A stretch of 64,000 nucleotides of DNA. It comes from Anisus vortex (lineage: Eukaryota; Mollusca; Gastropoda; Planorbidae). Each line of letters begins with the position of its first letter. Positions within the stretch are counted from its first letter, which is position 1. The stretch is taken from assembly GCA_949126835.1 (NCBI GenBank), contig CASBPS010000045.1, positions 183,501 to 247,500 of the forward strand. The letters run 5' to 3'. The translations under genes and the position numbers were made by a program. The notes under the pieces were generated by a model. It saw only the letters and a list, made by a program, of their open reading frames with translations. It was not told where the DNA came from and did not search any database. Of the stretch, positions 9,901 to 22,021 are shown piece after piece.

Positions 9901-12900
9901 GCGAGAAAAAAAGCCAAAACTAGAAATCTGCTATTCAAGTCGTTGTACGGTTTATGGAGAGAGCGAAAACCATAAATCTGCTGTGTTACGGCCAAAAGAG
10001 AAGCTAAAACCACAAATCTTCTTGTCAAGTCGTTGTACGGCCAGAAAAGAAGCCAAAACAAGAAATATGCTATTCAAGTCGTTATACGGATTGTGGAAAA
10101 GCCAAAACCTCAAATCTGCTTTTGTACGGCCAGAAAAGGAGCCAAAACCAGAAATCTGCTTTTCAAGTCGTTGTACGGTTTCTGGAGAAGCCAAAACCAC
10201 AAATCTGCTTTTGTACGGCTAGTAGAGAAGCCAAAACCACAAATCTGCTGTATTACGGCGAAAAGAGAAGCCAAAACCACAAATCTGCTATTCAAGTCGT
10301 TGTACGGCCAGAACAGAAGCACCATTACCACAAATCTGCTAGTCAAGTCGTTGTACGGTTTGTGGAGAAGCCAAAACAACAAATCTGCTTTTTAAGTCCT
10401 TGTACGGCCAGAAATGAAGCCAAAAGTAGAAATCTGCTATTCAAGTCGTTGTACGGTTTGTGGAGAGAGCCAAAACCACAAATCTGCTGTGTTACGGCCA
10501 AAAGAGAAGCTGAAACCACAAATCTTCTTTTTAAGTCGTTGTACGGCCAGAAAAAAAGCCAAAACCAGAAATCTGCTGTTTTACGGCCAGAAAAGGAGCC
10601 AAAACCACAAATCTGCTGTTTTACGGCCAAAAGAGAAGCCAAAACCATAAATCTGCTGTGTTACGGCCAAAAGAGAAGCTAAAACCACAAATCTTCTTTT
10701 CAAGTCGTTGTACTGACTGTGGAAACGCCAAAACCACAAATCTGCTTTTGTACGGCCAGTAGAGAAGCCAAAACCACAAATCTGCTGTTTTACGGTTAGA
10801 AAAGAAGCCAAAACAAGAAATCTGCCATTCAAGTCGTTGTACGGATTGTGGAAAAGCCAAAACCACAAATCTGCTTTTGTACGGCCAGAAAAGGAGCCAA
10901 AACCAGAAATCTGCTTTTCAGTCGTTGTACGGTTTCTGGAGAAGCCAAAACCACAAATCTGCTTTTGTACGGCCAGTAGAGAAGCCAAAACCACAAAACT
11001 GCTATTCAAGACGTTGTACGGCCAGAACAGAAGCACCATTACCACAAATCTGCTAGTCAAGTCGTTGTACGGTTTGTGGAGAAGCCAAAACAACAAATCT
11101 GCTTTTTAAGTCCTTGTACGGCCAGAAAAGAAGCCAAAACTAGAAATCTGCTATTCAAGTCGTTTTACGGTTTGTGGAGAGAGCCAAAACCATAAATCTG
11201 CTGTTTTATGGCCAGAAAAGAAGCCAAAACAAGAAATCTGCTTTTCAAGTCGTTGTACGGTTTGTTGAGAGAGCCAAAACCATTTATCTGCTGTGTTACG
11301 GCCAAAAGAGAAGCTAAAACCACAAATCTTCTTGTCAAGTCGTTGTACGGCCAGAAAAGAAGCCAAAACTAGAAATCTGCTATTCAAGTCGTTGTACGGT
11401 TTGTGGAGAGAGCCAAAACCAAAAATCTGTTTTTGTACGGCCAGAAAAGGAACCAAAACCAGAAATCTGCTTTTCAAGTCGTTGTACGGTTTCTGGAGAA
11501 GCCAAAACCACAAATCTGCTTTTGTACTGCCAGTAGAAAAGCCAAAACCACAAATCTGCTGTATTACGGCGAAAAGAGAAGCCAAAACCACAAATCTGCT
11601 ATTCAAGTCGTTGTACGGCCAGAACAGAAGCACCATTACCAAAAATCTGCAAGTCAGATCGTTGTACGGTTTGTTGAGAAGCCGAAACAACAAATCTGCT
11701 TTTTAAGTCCTTGTACGGCCAGAAAAAAAGCCAAAACTAGAAATCTGCTATTCAAGTCGTTGTACGATTTGTGGAGAGAGCCAAAACCATAAATCTGCTG
11801 TGTTACGGCCAAAAGAGAAGCTAAAACCACAAATCTTCTTGTCAAGTCGTTGTACGGCCAGAAAAGAAGCCAAAACAAGAAATCTGCTATTCAAGTCGTT
11901 GTACGGATTGTGGAAAAGTCAAAACCACAAATCTGCTTTTGTACGGCCAGAAAAGGAGCCAAAACCAGAAATCTGCTTTTCAAGTCGTTGTACGGTTTCT
12001 GGAGAAGCCAAAACCACAAATCTGCTTTTGTACGGCTAGTAGAGAAGCCAGAACCACAAATCTGCTGTATTACGGCAAAAAGAGAAGCCAAAACCACAAA
12101 TCTGCTTTTGTACGGCCAGTAGAGAAGACAAAACCTCAAATCTGCTGTATTACGGCGAAAAGAGAAGCCAAAACCACAAATCTGCTATTCAAGTCGTTGT
12201 ACGGCCAGAACAGAAGCACCATTACCACAAATCTGCTAGTCAAGTCCTTGTACCGCCAAAAAAGAAGCCAAAACTAGAAATCTGCTATTAAAGTCGTTGT
12301 ACGGTTTGTGGAGAGAGCTAAAACCACAAATCTGCTGTGTTACGGCCAAAAGAGAAGCTGAAACCACAAATCTTCTTTTTCAAGTCGTTGTACGGCCAGA
12401 AAAGGAGCTAAAACAAGAAATCTACTATTCAAGTCGTTGTACGGACTGTGGAAACGCCAAAACCACAAATCTGCTTTTATACGGCCAGTAGAGAAGCCAA
12501 AACCACAAATCTGCTGTTTTACGGTTTGAAAAGAAGCCAAAACAAGAAATCTGCCATTCAAGTCGTTGTACGGATTGTGGAAAAGCCAAAACCACAAATC
12601 TGCTTTTGTACGGCCAGAAAAGAAGCCAAAACCAGAAATCTGCTTTTCAAGTCGTTGTACGGTTTCTGGAGAAGCCAAAACCACAAATCTGCTTTTGTAC
12701 GGCTAGTAGAGAAGCCAGAACCACAAATCTGCTGTATTACGGCAAAAAGAGAAGCCAAAACCACAAATCTGCTATTCAAGTCGTTGTACGGCCAGAACAG
12801 AAGCACCATTACCACAAATCTGCTAGTCAAGTCGTTGTACGGATTGTGGAAAAGCCAAAACAACAAATCTGCTTTTTAAGTCCTTGTACGGCCAGAAAAG

Positions 12901-13152
12901 AAGCCAAAACTAGAAATCTGCTATTCAAGTTGTTGTACGGTTTGTGGAGAGAGCCAAAACCACAAATCTGCTGTTTTACGGCCAAAAGAGAAGCCAAAAC
13001 CATAAATCTGCTGTGTTACGGCCAAAAGAGAAGCTAAAACCACAAATCTTCTTTTCAAGTCGTTGTACGGCCAGAAAAGGAGCCAAAACAAGAAATCTGC
13101 TATTCAAGTCATTGTACGGATTGTGGAAAAGCCAAAAACACAAATCTGCTTT
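9647..13152 (+). repeat. 3.5 kb paralogous block, copy 2 (partner 1700-5205)
   Basis: Partner of the block starting at 1.7 kb. It has a private 1 bp deletion near 10920 (TTTTCAGTCG for TTTTCAAGTCG) and a private 1 bp insertion near 12380 (CTTTTTCAAG). Its right end near 13150 is a visible fusion: the left half of an AAACACAAATCTG monomer runs straight into the right half of a CTTTTTAAGTCC monomer, within the shared CAAATCTGCTTTT. That is what homologous unequal exchange inside a monomer core would leave. Confidence 0.87.
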
Positions 13153-13719
13153 TTAAGTCCTTGTACGGCCAGAAAAGAAGCCAAAACTAGAAATCTGCTA
13201 TTCAAGTCGTTGTACGGTTTGTGGAGAGAGCCAAAACCATAAATCTGTTTTTGTACGACCAGAAAAGGAGCCAAAACCAGAAATCTGCTTTTCAAGTCGT
13301 TGTACGGTTTCTGGAGAAGCCAAAACCACAAATCTGCTTTTGTACGGCCAGTAGAGAAGCCAAAACCACAAATTTGCTGTATTACGGCGAAAAGAGAAGC
13401 CAAAACCACAAATCTGCTTTTGTACGGCCAGTTGAGAAGCCAAAACCACAAATCTGCTGTTTTACGGTTTGAAAAGAAGCCAAAACAAGAAATCTGCTAT
13501 TCAAGTCGTTGTACGGATTGTGGAAAAGCCAAAACCACAAATCTGCTTTTGTACGGCCAGAATAGGAGCCAAAACCAGAAATCTGCTTTTCAAGTCGTTG
13601 TACGGTTTCTGGAGAAGCCAAAACCACAAATCTGCTTTTGTACGGCCAGTAAAAAAGCCAAAACCACAAATCTGCTGTATTACGGCGAAAAGAGAAGCCA
13701 AAACCACAAATCTGCTATT

Positions 13720-14895
13720 CAAGTCGTTGTACGGCCAGAACAGAAGCACCATTACCACAAATCTGCTAGTCAAGTCGTTGTACGGTTTGTGGAGAAGCCA
13801 AAACCACAAATCTGCTTTTTAAGTCCTTGTACGGCCAGAAAAGAAGCCAAAACTAGAAATCTGCTATTCAAGTCGTTGTACGGTTTGTGGAGAGAGCCAA
13901 AACCATAAATCTGTTTTTGTACGACCAGAAAAGGAGCCAAAACCAGAAATCTGCTTTTCAAGTCGTTGTACGGTTTCTGGAGAAGCCAAAACCACAAATC
14001 TGCTTTTGTACGGCCAGTAGAGAAGCCAAAACCACAAATCTGCTGTATTACGGCGAAAAGAGAAGCCAAAACCACAAATCTGCTATTCAAGTCGTTGTAC
14101 GGCCAGAACAGAAGCACCATTACCACAAATCTGCTAGTCAAGTCGTTGTACGGTTTGTGGAGAAGCCAAAACCACAAATCTGCTTTTTAAGTCCTTGTAC
14201 GGCCAGAAAAGAAGCCAAAACTAGAAATCTGCTATTCAAGTCGTTGTACGGTTTGTGGAGAGAGCCAAAACCATAAATCTGTTTTTATACGGCCAGAAAA
14301 GAAGCCAAAACTAGAAATCTGCTATTCAAGTCGTTGTACGGTTTGTGGAGAGAGCCAAAACCATAAATCTGCTGTGTTACGGCCAAAAGAGAAGCTAAAA
14401 CCACAAATCTTCTTGTCAAGTCGTTGTACGGCCAGAAAAGAAGCCAAAACAAGAAATCTGCTATTCAAGTCGTTGTACGGATTGTGGAAAAGCCAAAACC
14501 ACAAATCTGCTTTTGTACGGCCAGAATAGGAGCCAAAACCAGAAATCTGCTTTTCAAGTCGTTGTACGGTTTCTGGAGAAGCCAAAACCACAAATCTGCT
14601 TTTGTACGGCCAGTAGAGAAGCCAAAACCACAAATCTGCTGTATTACGGCGAAAAGAGAAGCCAAAACCACAAATCTGCTATTCAAGTCGTTGTACGGCC
14701 AGAACAGAAGCACCATTACCACAAATCTGCTAGTCAAGTCGTTGTACGGTTTGTGGAGAAGCCAAAACAACAAATCTGCTTTTTAAGTCCTTGTACGGCC
14801 AGAAAAGAAGCCAAAACTAGAAATCTGCTATTCAAGTCGTTGTACGGTTTGTGGAGAGAGCCAAAACCATAAATCTGTTTTTGTACGGCCAGAAA
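13720..14895 (+). repeat. 1.2 kb block, copy 2 (partner 5465-6640)
   Basis: Partner of 5465-6640. The match ends near 14895, where this copy goes into GGAACCAAAACCAG monomers and the partner goes into AAGCCAAAACTAG. From here the sequence is shared with other blocks (8.65-9.9 and 20.0-22.0 kb). The local array is therefore a chain of overlapping exchanges, not simple end-to-end copies. Confidence 0.82.
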
Positions 14896-15671
14896 AGGAA
14901 CCAAAACCAGAAATCTGCTTTTCAAGTCGTTGTACGGTTTCTGGAGAAGCCAAAACCACAAATCTGCTTTTGTACGGCCAGTAGAAATACCAAAACCACA
15001 AATCTGCTGTATTACGGCGAAAAGAGAAGCCAAAACCACAAATCTGCTATTCAAGTCGTTGTACGGCCAAAACAGAAGCACCATTACCAAAAATCTGCTA
15101 GTCAGATCGTTGTACGGTTTGTTGAGAAGCCGAAACAACAAATCTGCTTTTTAAGTCCTTGTACGGCCAGAAAAAAAGCCAAAACTAGAAATCTGCTATT
15201 CAAGTCGTTGTACGATTTGTGGAGAGAGCCAAAACCATAAATCTGCTGTGTTACGGCCAAAAGAGAAGCTAAAACCACAAATCTTCTTGTCAAGTCGTTG
15301 TACGGCCAGAAAAGAAGCCAAAACAAGAAATCTGCTATTCAAGTCGTTGTACGGATTGTGGAAAAGCCAAAACCACAAATCTGCTTTTGTACGGCCAGAA
15401 AAGGAGCCAAAACCAGAAATCTGCTTTTCAAGTCGTTGTACGGTTTCTGGAGAAGCCAAAACCACAAATCTGCTTTTGTACGGCTAGTAGAGAAGCCAAA
15501 ACCACAAATCTGCTGTATTACGGCGAAAAGAGAAGCCAAAACCACAAATCTGCTATTCAAGTCGTTGTACGGCCAGAACAGAAGCACCATTACCACAAAT
15601 CTGCTAGTCAAGTCGTTGAACGGTTTGTTGAGAAGCCAAAACAACAAATCTGCTTTTTAAGTCCTTGTACG
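14424..15671 (+). repeat. 1.25 kb block, copy 2 (partner 8653-9900)
   Basis: Partner of 8653-9900. It carries its own changes (GTAGAAATACC near 14985, GGCCAAAACAGAAG near 15065). After about 15671 it switches to the GGCCAGAAATGAAGCCAAAAGTAG monomers that also occur at 2.46 and 10.40 kb. Confidence 0.82.
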
Positions 15672-16700
15672 GCCAGAAATGAAGCCAAAAGTAGAAATCT
15701 GCTATTCAAGTCGTTGTACGGTTTGTGGAGAGAGCCAAAACCACAAATCTGCTGTGTTACGGCCAAAAGAGAAGCTGAAACCACAAATCTTCTTTTTAAG
15801 TCGTTGTACGGCCAGAAAAAAAGCCAAAACCAGAAATCTGCTGTTTTACGGCCAGAAAAGGAGCCAAAACCACAAATCTGCTGTTTTACGGCCAAAAGAG
15901 AAGCCAAAACCATAAATCTGCTGTGTTACGGCCAAAAGAGAAGCTAAAACCACAAATCTTCTTTTCAAGTCGTTGTACTGACTGTGGAAACGCCAAAACC
16001 ACAAATCTGCTTTTGTACGGCCAGTAGAGAAGCCAAAACCACAAATCTGCTGTTTTACGGTTAGAAAAGAAGCCAAAACAAGAAATCTGCCATTCAAGTC
16101 GTTGTACGGATTGTGGAAAAGCCAAAACCACAAATCTGCTTTTGTACGGCCAGAAAAGGAGCCAAAACCAGAAATCTGCTTTTCAAGTCGTTGTACGGTT
16201 TCTGGAGAAGCCAAAACCACAAATCTGCTTTTGTACGGCCAGTAGAGAAGCCAAAACCACAAATCTGCTATTCAAGACGTTGTACGGCCAGAACAGAAGC
16301 ACCATTACCACAAATCTGCTAGTCAAGTCGTTGTACGGTTTGTGGAGAAGCCAAAACAACAAATCTGCTTTTTAAGTCCTTGTACGGCCAGAAAAGAAGC
16401 CAAAACTAGAAATCTGCTATTCAAGTCGTTGTACGGTTTGTGGAGAGAGCCAAAACCATAAATCTGCTGTTTTATGGCCAGAAAAGAAGCCAAAACAAGA
16501 AATCTGCTTTTCAAGTCGTTGTACGGTTTGTTGAGAGAGCCAAAACCATTAATCTGCTGTGTTACGGCCAAAAGAGAAGCTAAAACCACAAATCTTCTTG
16601 TCAAGTCGTTGTACGGCCAGAAAAGAAGCCAAACCAAGAAATCTGCTATTCAAGTCGTTGTACGGATTGTGGAAAAGCCAAAACCACAAATCTGCTTTTG
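14690..16700 (+). repeat. 2.0 kb block, copy 1 (partners 20007-22021 and 41447-43461)
   Basis: Matches 20.0-22.0 kb at an offset of 5,317 bp; that partner is in turn repeated 21,440 bp downstream. Rare shared marks include GCCAGAAATGAAGCC, TACTGACTGTGG, CAAGACGTTG and CCATTAATCTG. The match ends near 16700, where this copy has CGGCTAGTAGAG and the partners have CGGCCAGAAAAGG. Confidence 0.86.
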
Positions 16701-17770
16701 TACGGCTAGTAGAGAAGCCAAAACCACAAATCTGCTGTATTACGGCGAAAAGAGAAGCCAAATTTACAAATCTGCTATTCAAGTCGTTGTACGGCCAGAA
16801 CAGAAGCACCATTACCACAAATCTGCTAGTCAAGTCGTTGTACGGTTTGTGGAGAAGCCAAAACAACAAATCTGCTTTTTAAGTCCTTGTACGGCCAGAA
16901 AAGAAGCCAAAACTAGAAATCTGCTATTCAAGTCGTTGTACGGTTTGTGGAGAGAGCCAAAACCACAAATCTGCTGTGTTACGGCCAAAAAAGAAGCTGA
17001 AACCACAAATCTTTTTTTCAAGTCGTTGTACGGCCAGAAAAAAAGCCAAAACCAGAAATCTGCTGTTTTACGGCCAGAAAAGGAGCCAAAACAAGAAATC
17101 TGCTATTCAAGTCGTTGTACGGACTGTGGAAACGCCAAAACCACAAATCTGCTTTTGTACGGCCAGTAGAGAAGCCAAAACCACAAATCTGCTGTTTTAC
17201 GGTTAGAAAAGAAGCCAAAACAAGAAATCTGCTATTCAAGTCGTTGTACGGATTGTGGAAAAGCCAAAACCACAAATCTGCTTTTGTACGGCCAGAATAG
17301 GAGCCAAAACCAGAAATCTGCTTTTCAAGTCGTTGTACGGTTTCTGGAGAAGCCAAAACCACAAATCTGCTTTTGTACGGCCAGTAGAGAAGCCAAAACC
17401 ACAAATCTGCTGTATTACGGCGAAAAGAGAAGCCAAAACCACAAATCTGCTATTCAAGTCGTTGTACGGCCAGAACAGAAGCACCATTAGCACAAATCTG
17501 CTATTCAAGTCGTTGTACGGTTTGTGGAGAGAGCCAAAACCATAAATCTGTTTTTGTACAGCCAGAAAAGGAGCCAAAACCAGAAATCTGCTTTTCAAGT
17601 CTTTGTACGGTTTCTGGAGAAGCCAAAACCACAAATCTGCTTTTGTACGGCCAGTAGAGAAGCCAAAACCACAAATCTGCTGTATTACGGCGAAAAGAGA
17701 AGCCAAAACCACAAATCTGCTATTCAAGTCGTTGTACGGCCAGAACAGAAGCACCATTACCACAAATCTG
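16440..17770 (+). repeat. 1.3-1.4 kb tandem duplication, copy 1
   Basis: Tandem with 17790-19210. The offset is 1,354 bp up to about 16700 and 1,443 bp afterwards. The 89 bp step equals exactly one 40 bp plus one 49 bp monomer that this copy lacks. Shared marks include CATTAATCTG, AAGCCAAACCAAG and GCACCATTAGC. Private here are AAGCCAAATTTAC near 16760 (partner AAGCCAAAATTAC) and TACAGCCAG near 17560. Confidence 0.88.
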
Positions 17771-19960
17771 CTATTCAAGTCGTTGTACGGTTTGTGGAGA
17801 GAGTCAAAACCATAAATCTGCTGTTTTATGGCCAGAAAAGAAGCCAAAACAAGAAATCTGCTTTTCAAGTCGTTGTACGGTTTATTGAGAGAGCCAAAAC
17901 CATTAATCTGCTGTGTTACGGCCAAAAGAGAAGCTAAAACCACAAATCTTCTTGTCAAGTCGTTGTACGGCCAGAAAAGAAGCCAAACCAAGAAATCTGC
18001 TATTCAAGTCGTTGTACGGATTGTGGAAAAGCCAAAACCACAAATCTGCTTTTGTACGGCCAGAAAAGGAGCCAAAACCAGAAATCTGCTATTCAAGTCG
18101 TTGTACGGTTTCTGGAGAAGCCAAAACCACAAATCTGCTTTTGTACGGCTAGTAGAGAAGCCAAAACCACAAATCTGCTGTATTACGGCGAAAAGAGAAG
18201 CCAAAATTACAAATCTGCTATTCAAGTCGTTGTACGGCCAGAACAGAAGCACCATTACCACAAATCTGCTAGTCAAGTCGTTGTACGGTTTGTGGAGAAG
18301 CCAAAACAACAAATCTGCTTTTTAAGTCCTTGTACGGCCAGAAAAGAAGCCAAAACTAGAAATCTGCTATTCAAGTCGTTGTACGGTTTGTGGAGAGAGC
18401 CAAAACCACAAATCTGCTGTGTTACGGCCAAAAAAGAAGCTGAAACCACAAATCTTTTTTTCAAGTCGTTGTACGGCCAGAAAAAAAGCCAAAACCAGAA
18501 ATCTGCTGTTTTACGGCCAGAAAAGGAGCCAAAACAAGAAATCTGCTATTCAAGTCGTTGTACGGACTGTGGAAACGCCAAAACCACAAACCTGCTTTTG
18601 TACGGCCAGTAGAGAAGCCAAAACCACAAATCTGCTGTTTTACGGTTAGAAAAGAAGCCAAAACAAGAAATCTGCTATTCAAGTCGTTGTACGGATTGTG
18701 GAAAAGCCAAAACCACAAATCTGCTTTTGTACGGCCAGAATAGGAGCCAAAACCAGAAATCTGCTTTTCAAGTCGTTGTACGGTTTCTGGAGAAGCCAAA
18801 ACCACAAATCTGCTTTTGTACGGCCAGTAGAGAAGCCAAAACCACAAATCTGCTGTATTACGGCGAAAAGAGAAGCCAAAACCACAAATCTGCTATTCAA
18901 GTCGTTGTACGGCCAGAACAGAAGCACCATTAGCACAAATCTGCTATTCAAGTCGTTGTACGGTTTGTGGAGAGAGCCAAAACCATAAATCTGTTTTTGT
19001 ACGGCCAGAAAAGGAGCCAAAACCAGAAATCTGCTTTTCAAGTCTTTGTACGGTTTCTGGAGAAGCCAAAACCACAAATCTGCTTTTGTACGGCCAGTAG
19101 AGAAGCCAAAACCACAAATCTGCTGTATTACGGCGAAAAGAGAAGCCAAAACCACAAATCTGCTATTCAAGTCGTTGTACGCCAGAACAGAAGCACCATT
19201 ACCACAAATCTGCTAGTCAAGTCGTTGTACGGTTTGTGGAGAAGCCAAAACAACAAATCTGCTTTTTAAGTCCTTGTACGGCCAGAAAAGAAGCCAAAAC
19301 TAGAAATCTGCTATTCAAGTTGTTGTACGGTTTGTGGAGAGAGCCAAAACCATAAATCGGTTTTTGTACGGCCAGAAAAGGAGCCAAAACCAGAAATCTG
19401 CTTTTCAAGTCTTTGTACGGTTTCTGGAGAAGCCAAAACCACAAATCTGCTTTTGTACGGCCAGTAGAGAAGCCAAAACCACAAATATGCTGTATTACGG
19501 CGAAAAGAGAAGCCAAAACCACAAATCTGCTATTCAAGTCGTTGTACGGCCAGAACAGAAGCACCATTACCACAAATCTGCTAGTCAAGTCGTTGTACGG
19601 TTTGTTGAGAAGCCAAAACAACAAATCTGCTTTTTAAGTCCTTGTACGGCCAGAAAAGAAGCCAAAACTAGAAATCTGCTATTCAAGTCGTTGTACGGTT
19701 TGTGGAGAGAGCCAAAACCATAAATCTGCTGTGTTACGGCCAAAAGAGAAGCTAAAACCACAAATCTTCTTGTCAAGTCGTTGTACGGCCAGAAAAGAAG
19801 CCAAAACAAGAAATCTGCTATTCAATTCGTTGTACGGATTGTGGAAAAGCCAAAACTACAAATCTGCTTTTGTACGGCCAGAAAAGGAGCCAAAACCAGA
19901 AATCTGCTTTTCAAGTCGTTGTACGGTTTCTGGAGAAGCCAAAACCACAAATCTGCTTTT
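17770..19960 (+). repeat. 2.2 kb block, copy 1 (partner 21733-23925)
   Basis: Matches 21.73-23.93 kb. The offset runs 3,963, then 3,964 after the 1 bp deletion near 19181, then 3,961 after a 3 bp deletion in the partner near 23269. The offset changes fall exactly at visible indels, which supports the alignment. The match stops near 19960, where this copy reads CGGCCAGTAGAG then CTATTCAAGACG and the partner reads CGGCTAGTAGAG then CTGTATACGG. Confidence 0.87.
17790..19210 (+). repeat. 1.3-1.4 kb tandem duplication, copy 2
   Basis: Second copy, carrying the two extra monomers (about 18056-18146) missing upstream. Near 19181 it has a 1 bp deletion (GTACGCCAG for GTACGGCCAG). It also carries CACAAACCTGC near 18590, shared with 22550, 31490 and 43990. 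This ties it to the later 3,963 bp and 8.9 kb duplications and not to its immediate left neighbour. Confidence 0.87.
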
Positions 19961-20006
19961 GTACGGCCAGTAGAGAAGCCAAAACCACAAATCTGCTATT
20001 CAAGAC

Positions 20007-22021
20007 GTTGTACGGCCAGAACAGAAGCACCATTACCACAAATCTGCTAGTCAAGTCGTTGTACGGTTTGTGGAGAAGCCAAAACAACAAATCTGCTTTT
20101 TAAGTCCTTGTACGGCCAGAAAAGAAGCCAAAACTAGAAATCTGCTATTCAAGTCGTTGTACGGTTTGTGGAGAGAGCCAAAACCATAAATCTGTTTTTG
20201 TACGGCCAGAAAAGGAACCAAAACCAGAAATCTGCTTTTCAAGTCGTTGTACGGTTTCTGGAGAAGCCAAAACCACAAATCTGCTTTTGTACGGCCAGTA
20301 GAAAAGCCAAAACCACAAATCTGCTGTATTACGGCGAAAAGAGAAGCCAAAACCACAAATCTGCTATTCAAGTCGTTGTACGGCCAGAACAGAAGCACCA
20401 TTACCAAAAATCTGCTAGTCAGATCGTTGTACGGTTTGTTGAGAAGCCGAAACAACAAATCTGCTTTTTAAGTCCTTGTACGGCCAGAAAAAAAGCCAAA
20501 ACTAGAAATCTGCTATTCAAGTCGTTGTACGATTTTTGGAGAGAGCCAAAACCATAAATCTGCTGTGTTACGGCCAAAAGAGAAGCTAAAACCACAAATC
20601 TTCTTGTCAAGTCGTTGTACGGCCAGAAAAGAAGCTAAAACAAGAAATCTGCTATTCAAGTCGTTGTACGGATTGTGGAAAAGCCAAAACCACAAATCTG
20701 CTTTTGTACGGCCAGAAAAGGAGCCAAAACCAGAAATCTGCTTTTCAAGTCGTTGTACGGTTTCTGGAGAAGCCAAAACCACAAATCTGCTTTTGTACGG
20801 CTAGTAGAGAAGCCAAAACCACAAATCTGCTGTATTACGGCGAAAAGAGAAGCCAAAACCACAAATCTGCTATTCAAGTCGTTGTACGGCCAGAACAGAA
20901 GCACCATTACCACAAATCTGCTAGTCAAGTCGTTGAACGGTTTGTTGAGAAGCCGAAACAACAAATCTGCTTTTTAAGTCCTTGTACGGCCAGAAATGAA
21001 GCCAAAAGTAGAAATCTGCTATTAAAGTCGTTGTACGGTTTGTGGAGAGAGCCAAAACCACAAATCTGCTGTGTTACGGCCAAAAGAGAAGCTGAAACCA
21101 CAAATCTTCTTTTTAAGTCGTTGTACGGCCAGAAAAAAAGCCAAAACCAGAAATCTGCTGTTTTACGGCCAGAAAAGGAGCCAAAACCACAAATCTGCTG
21201 TTTTACGGCCAAAAGAGAAGCCAAAACCATAAATCTGCTGTGTTACGGCCAAAAGAGAAGCTAAAACCACAAATCTTCTTTTCAAGTCGTTGTACTGACT
21301 GTGGAAACGCCAAAACCACAAATCTGCTTTTGTACGGCCAGTAGAGAAGCCAAAACCACAAATCTGCTGTTTTACGGTTAGAAAAGAAGCCAAAACAAGA
21401 AATCTGCCATTCAAGTCGTTGTACGGATTGTGGAAAAGCCAAAACCACAAATCTGCTTTTGTACGGCCAGAAAAGGAGCCAAAACCAGAAATCTGCTTTT
21501 CAAGTCGTTGTACGGTTTCTGGAGAAGCCAAAACCACAAATCTGCTTTTGTACGGCCAGTAGAGAAGCCAAAACCACAAATCTGCTATTCAAGACGTTGT
21601 ACGGCCAGAACAGAAGCACCATTACCACAAATCTGCTAGTCAAGTCGTTGTACGGTTTGTGGAGAAGCCAAAACAACAAATCTGCTTTTTAAGTCCTTGT
21701 ACGGCCAGAAAAGAAGCCAAAACTAGAAATCTGCTATTCAAGTCGTTGTACGGTTTGTGGAGAGAGCCAAAACCATAAATCTGCTGTTTTATGGCCAGAA
21801 AAGAAGCCAAAACAAGAAATCTGCTTTTCAAGTCGTTGTACGGTTTGTTGAGAGAGCTAAAACCATTAATCTGCTGTGTTACGGCCAAAAGAGAAGCTAA
21901 AACCACAAATCTTCTTGTCAAGTCGTTGTACGGCCAGAAAAGAAGCCAAACCAAGAAATCTGCTATTCAAGTCGTTGTACGGATTGTGGAAAAGCCAAAA
22001 CCACAAATCTGCTTTTGTACG
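20007..22021 (+). repeat. 2.0 kb block, copy 2 (partner 14690-16700)
   Basis: Same monomer order as 14.69-16.70 kb, with its own changes, for example CTATTAAAGTCG near 21022, AAGCTAAAACAAG near 20635 and GAGAGCTAAAACC near 21855. Only the last of these is also found 21,440 bp downstream (near 43295). The two copies at that distance therefore differ at a few sites and are not perfect replicas. Confidence 0.85.

Noticed and set aside
16474..17169. Open frame of 231 codons that might encode a repeat protein rich in K and R
   Set aside because: It differs from its paralogue at 21791-22288 by monomer gain or loss that changes frame, so there is no sign of selection to keep the reading frame.
17236..17991. 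Open frame of 251 codons on the minus strand, with hydrophobic repeats rich in F, W and L
   Set aside because: It is the complement of the A-rich satellite. The apparent hydrophobic, membrane-like content comes from translating TTTTGG-type complement. It is broken by stops at the next ACTAG or TTTTTAAG monomer.
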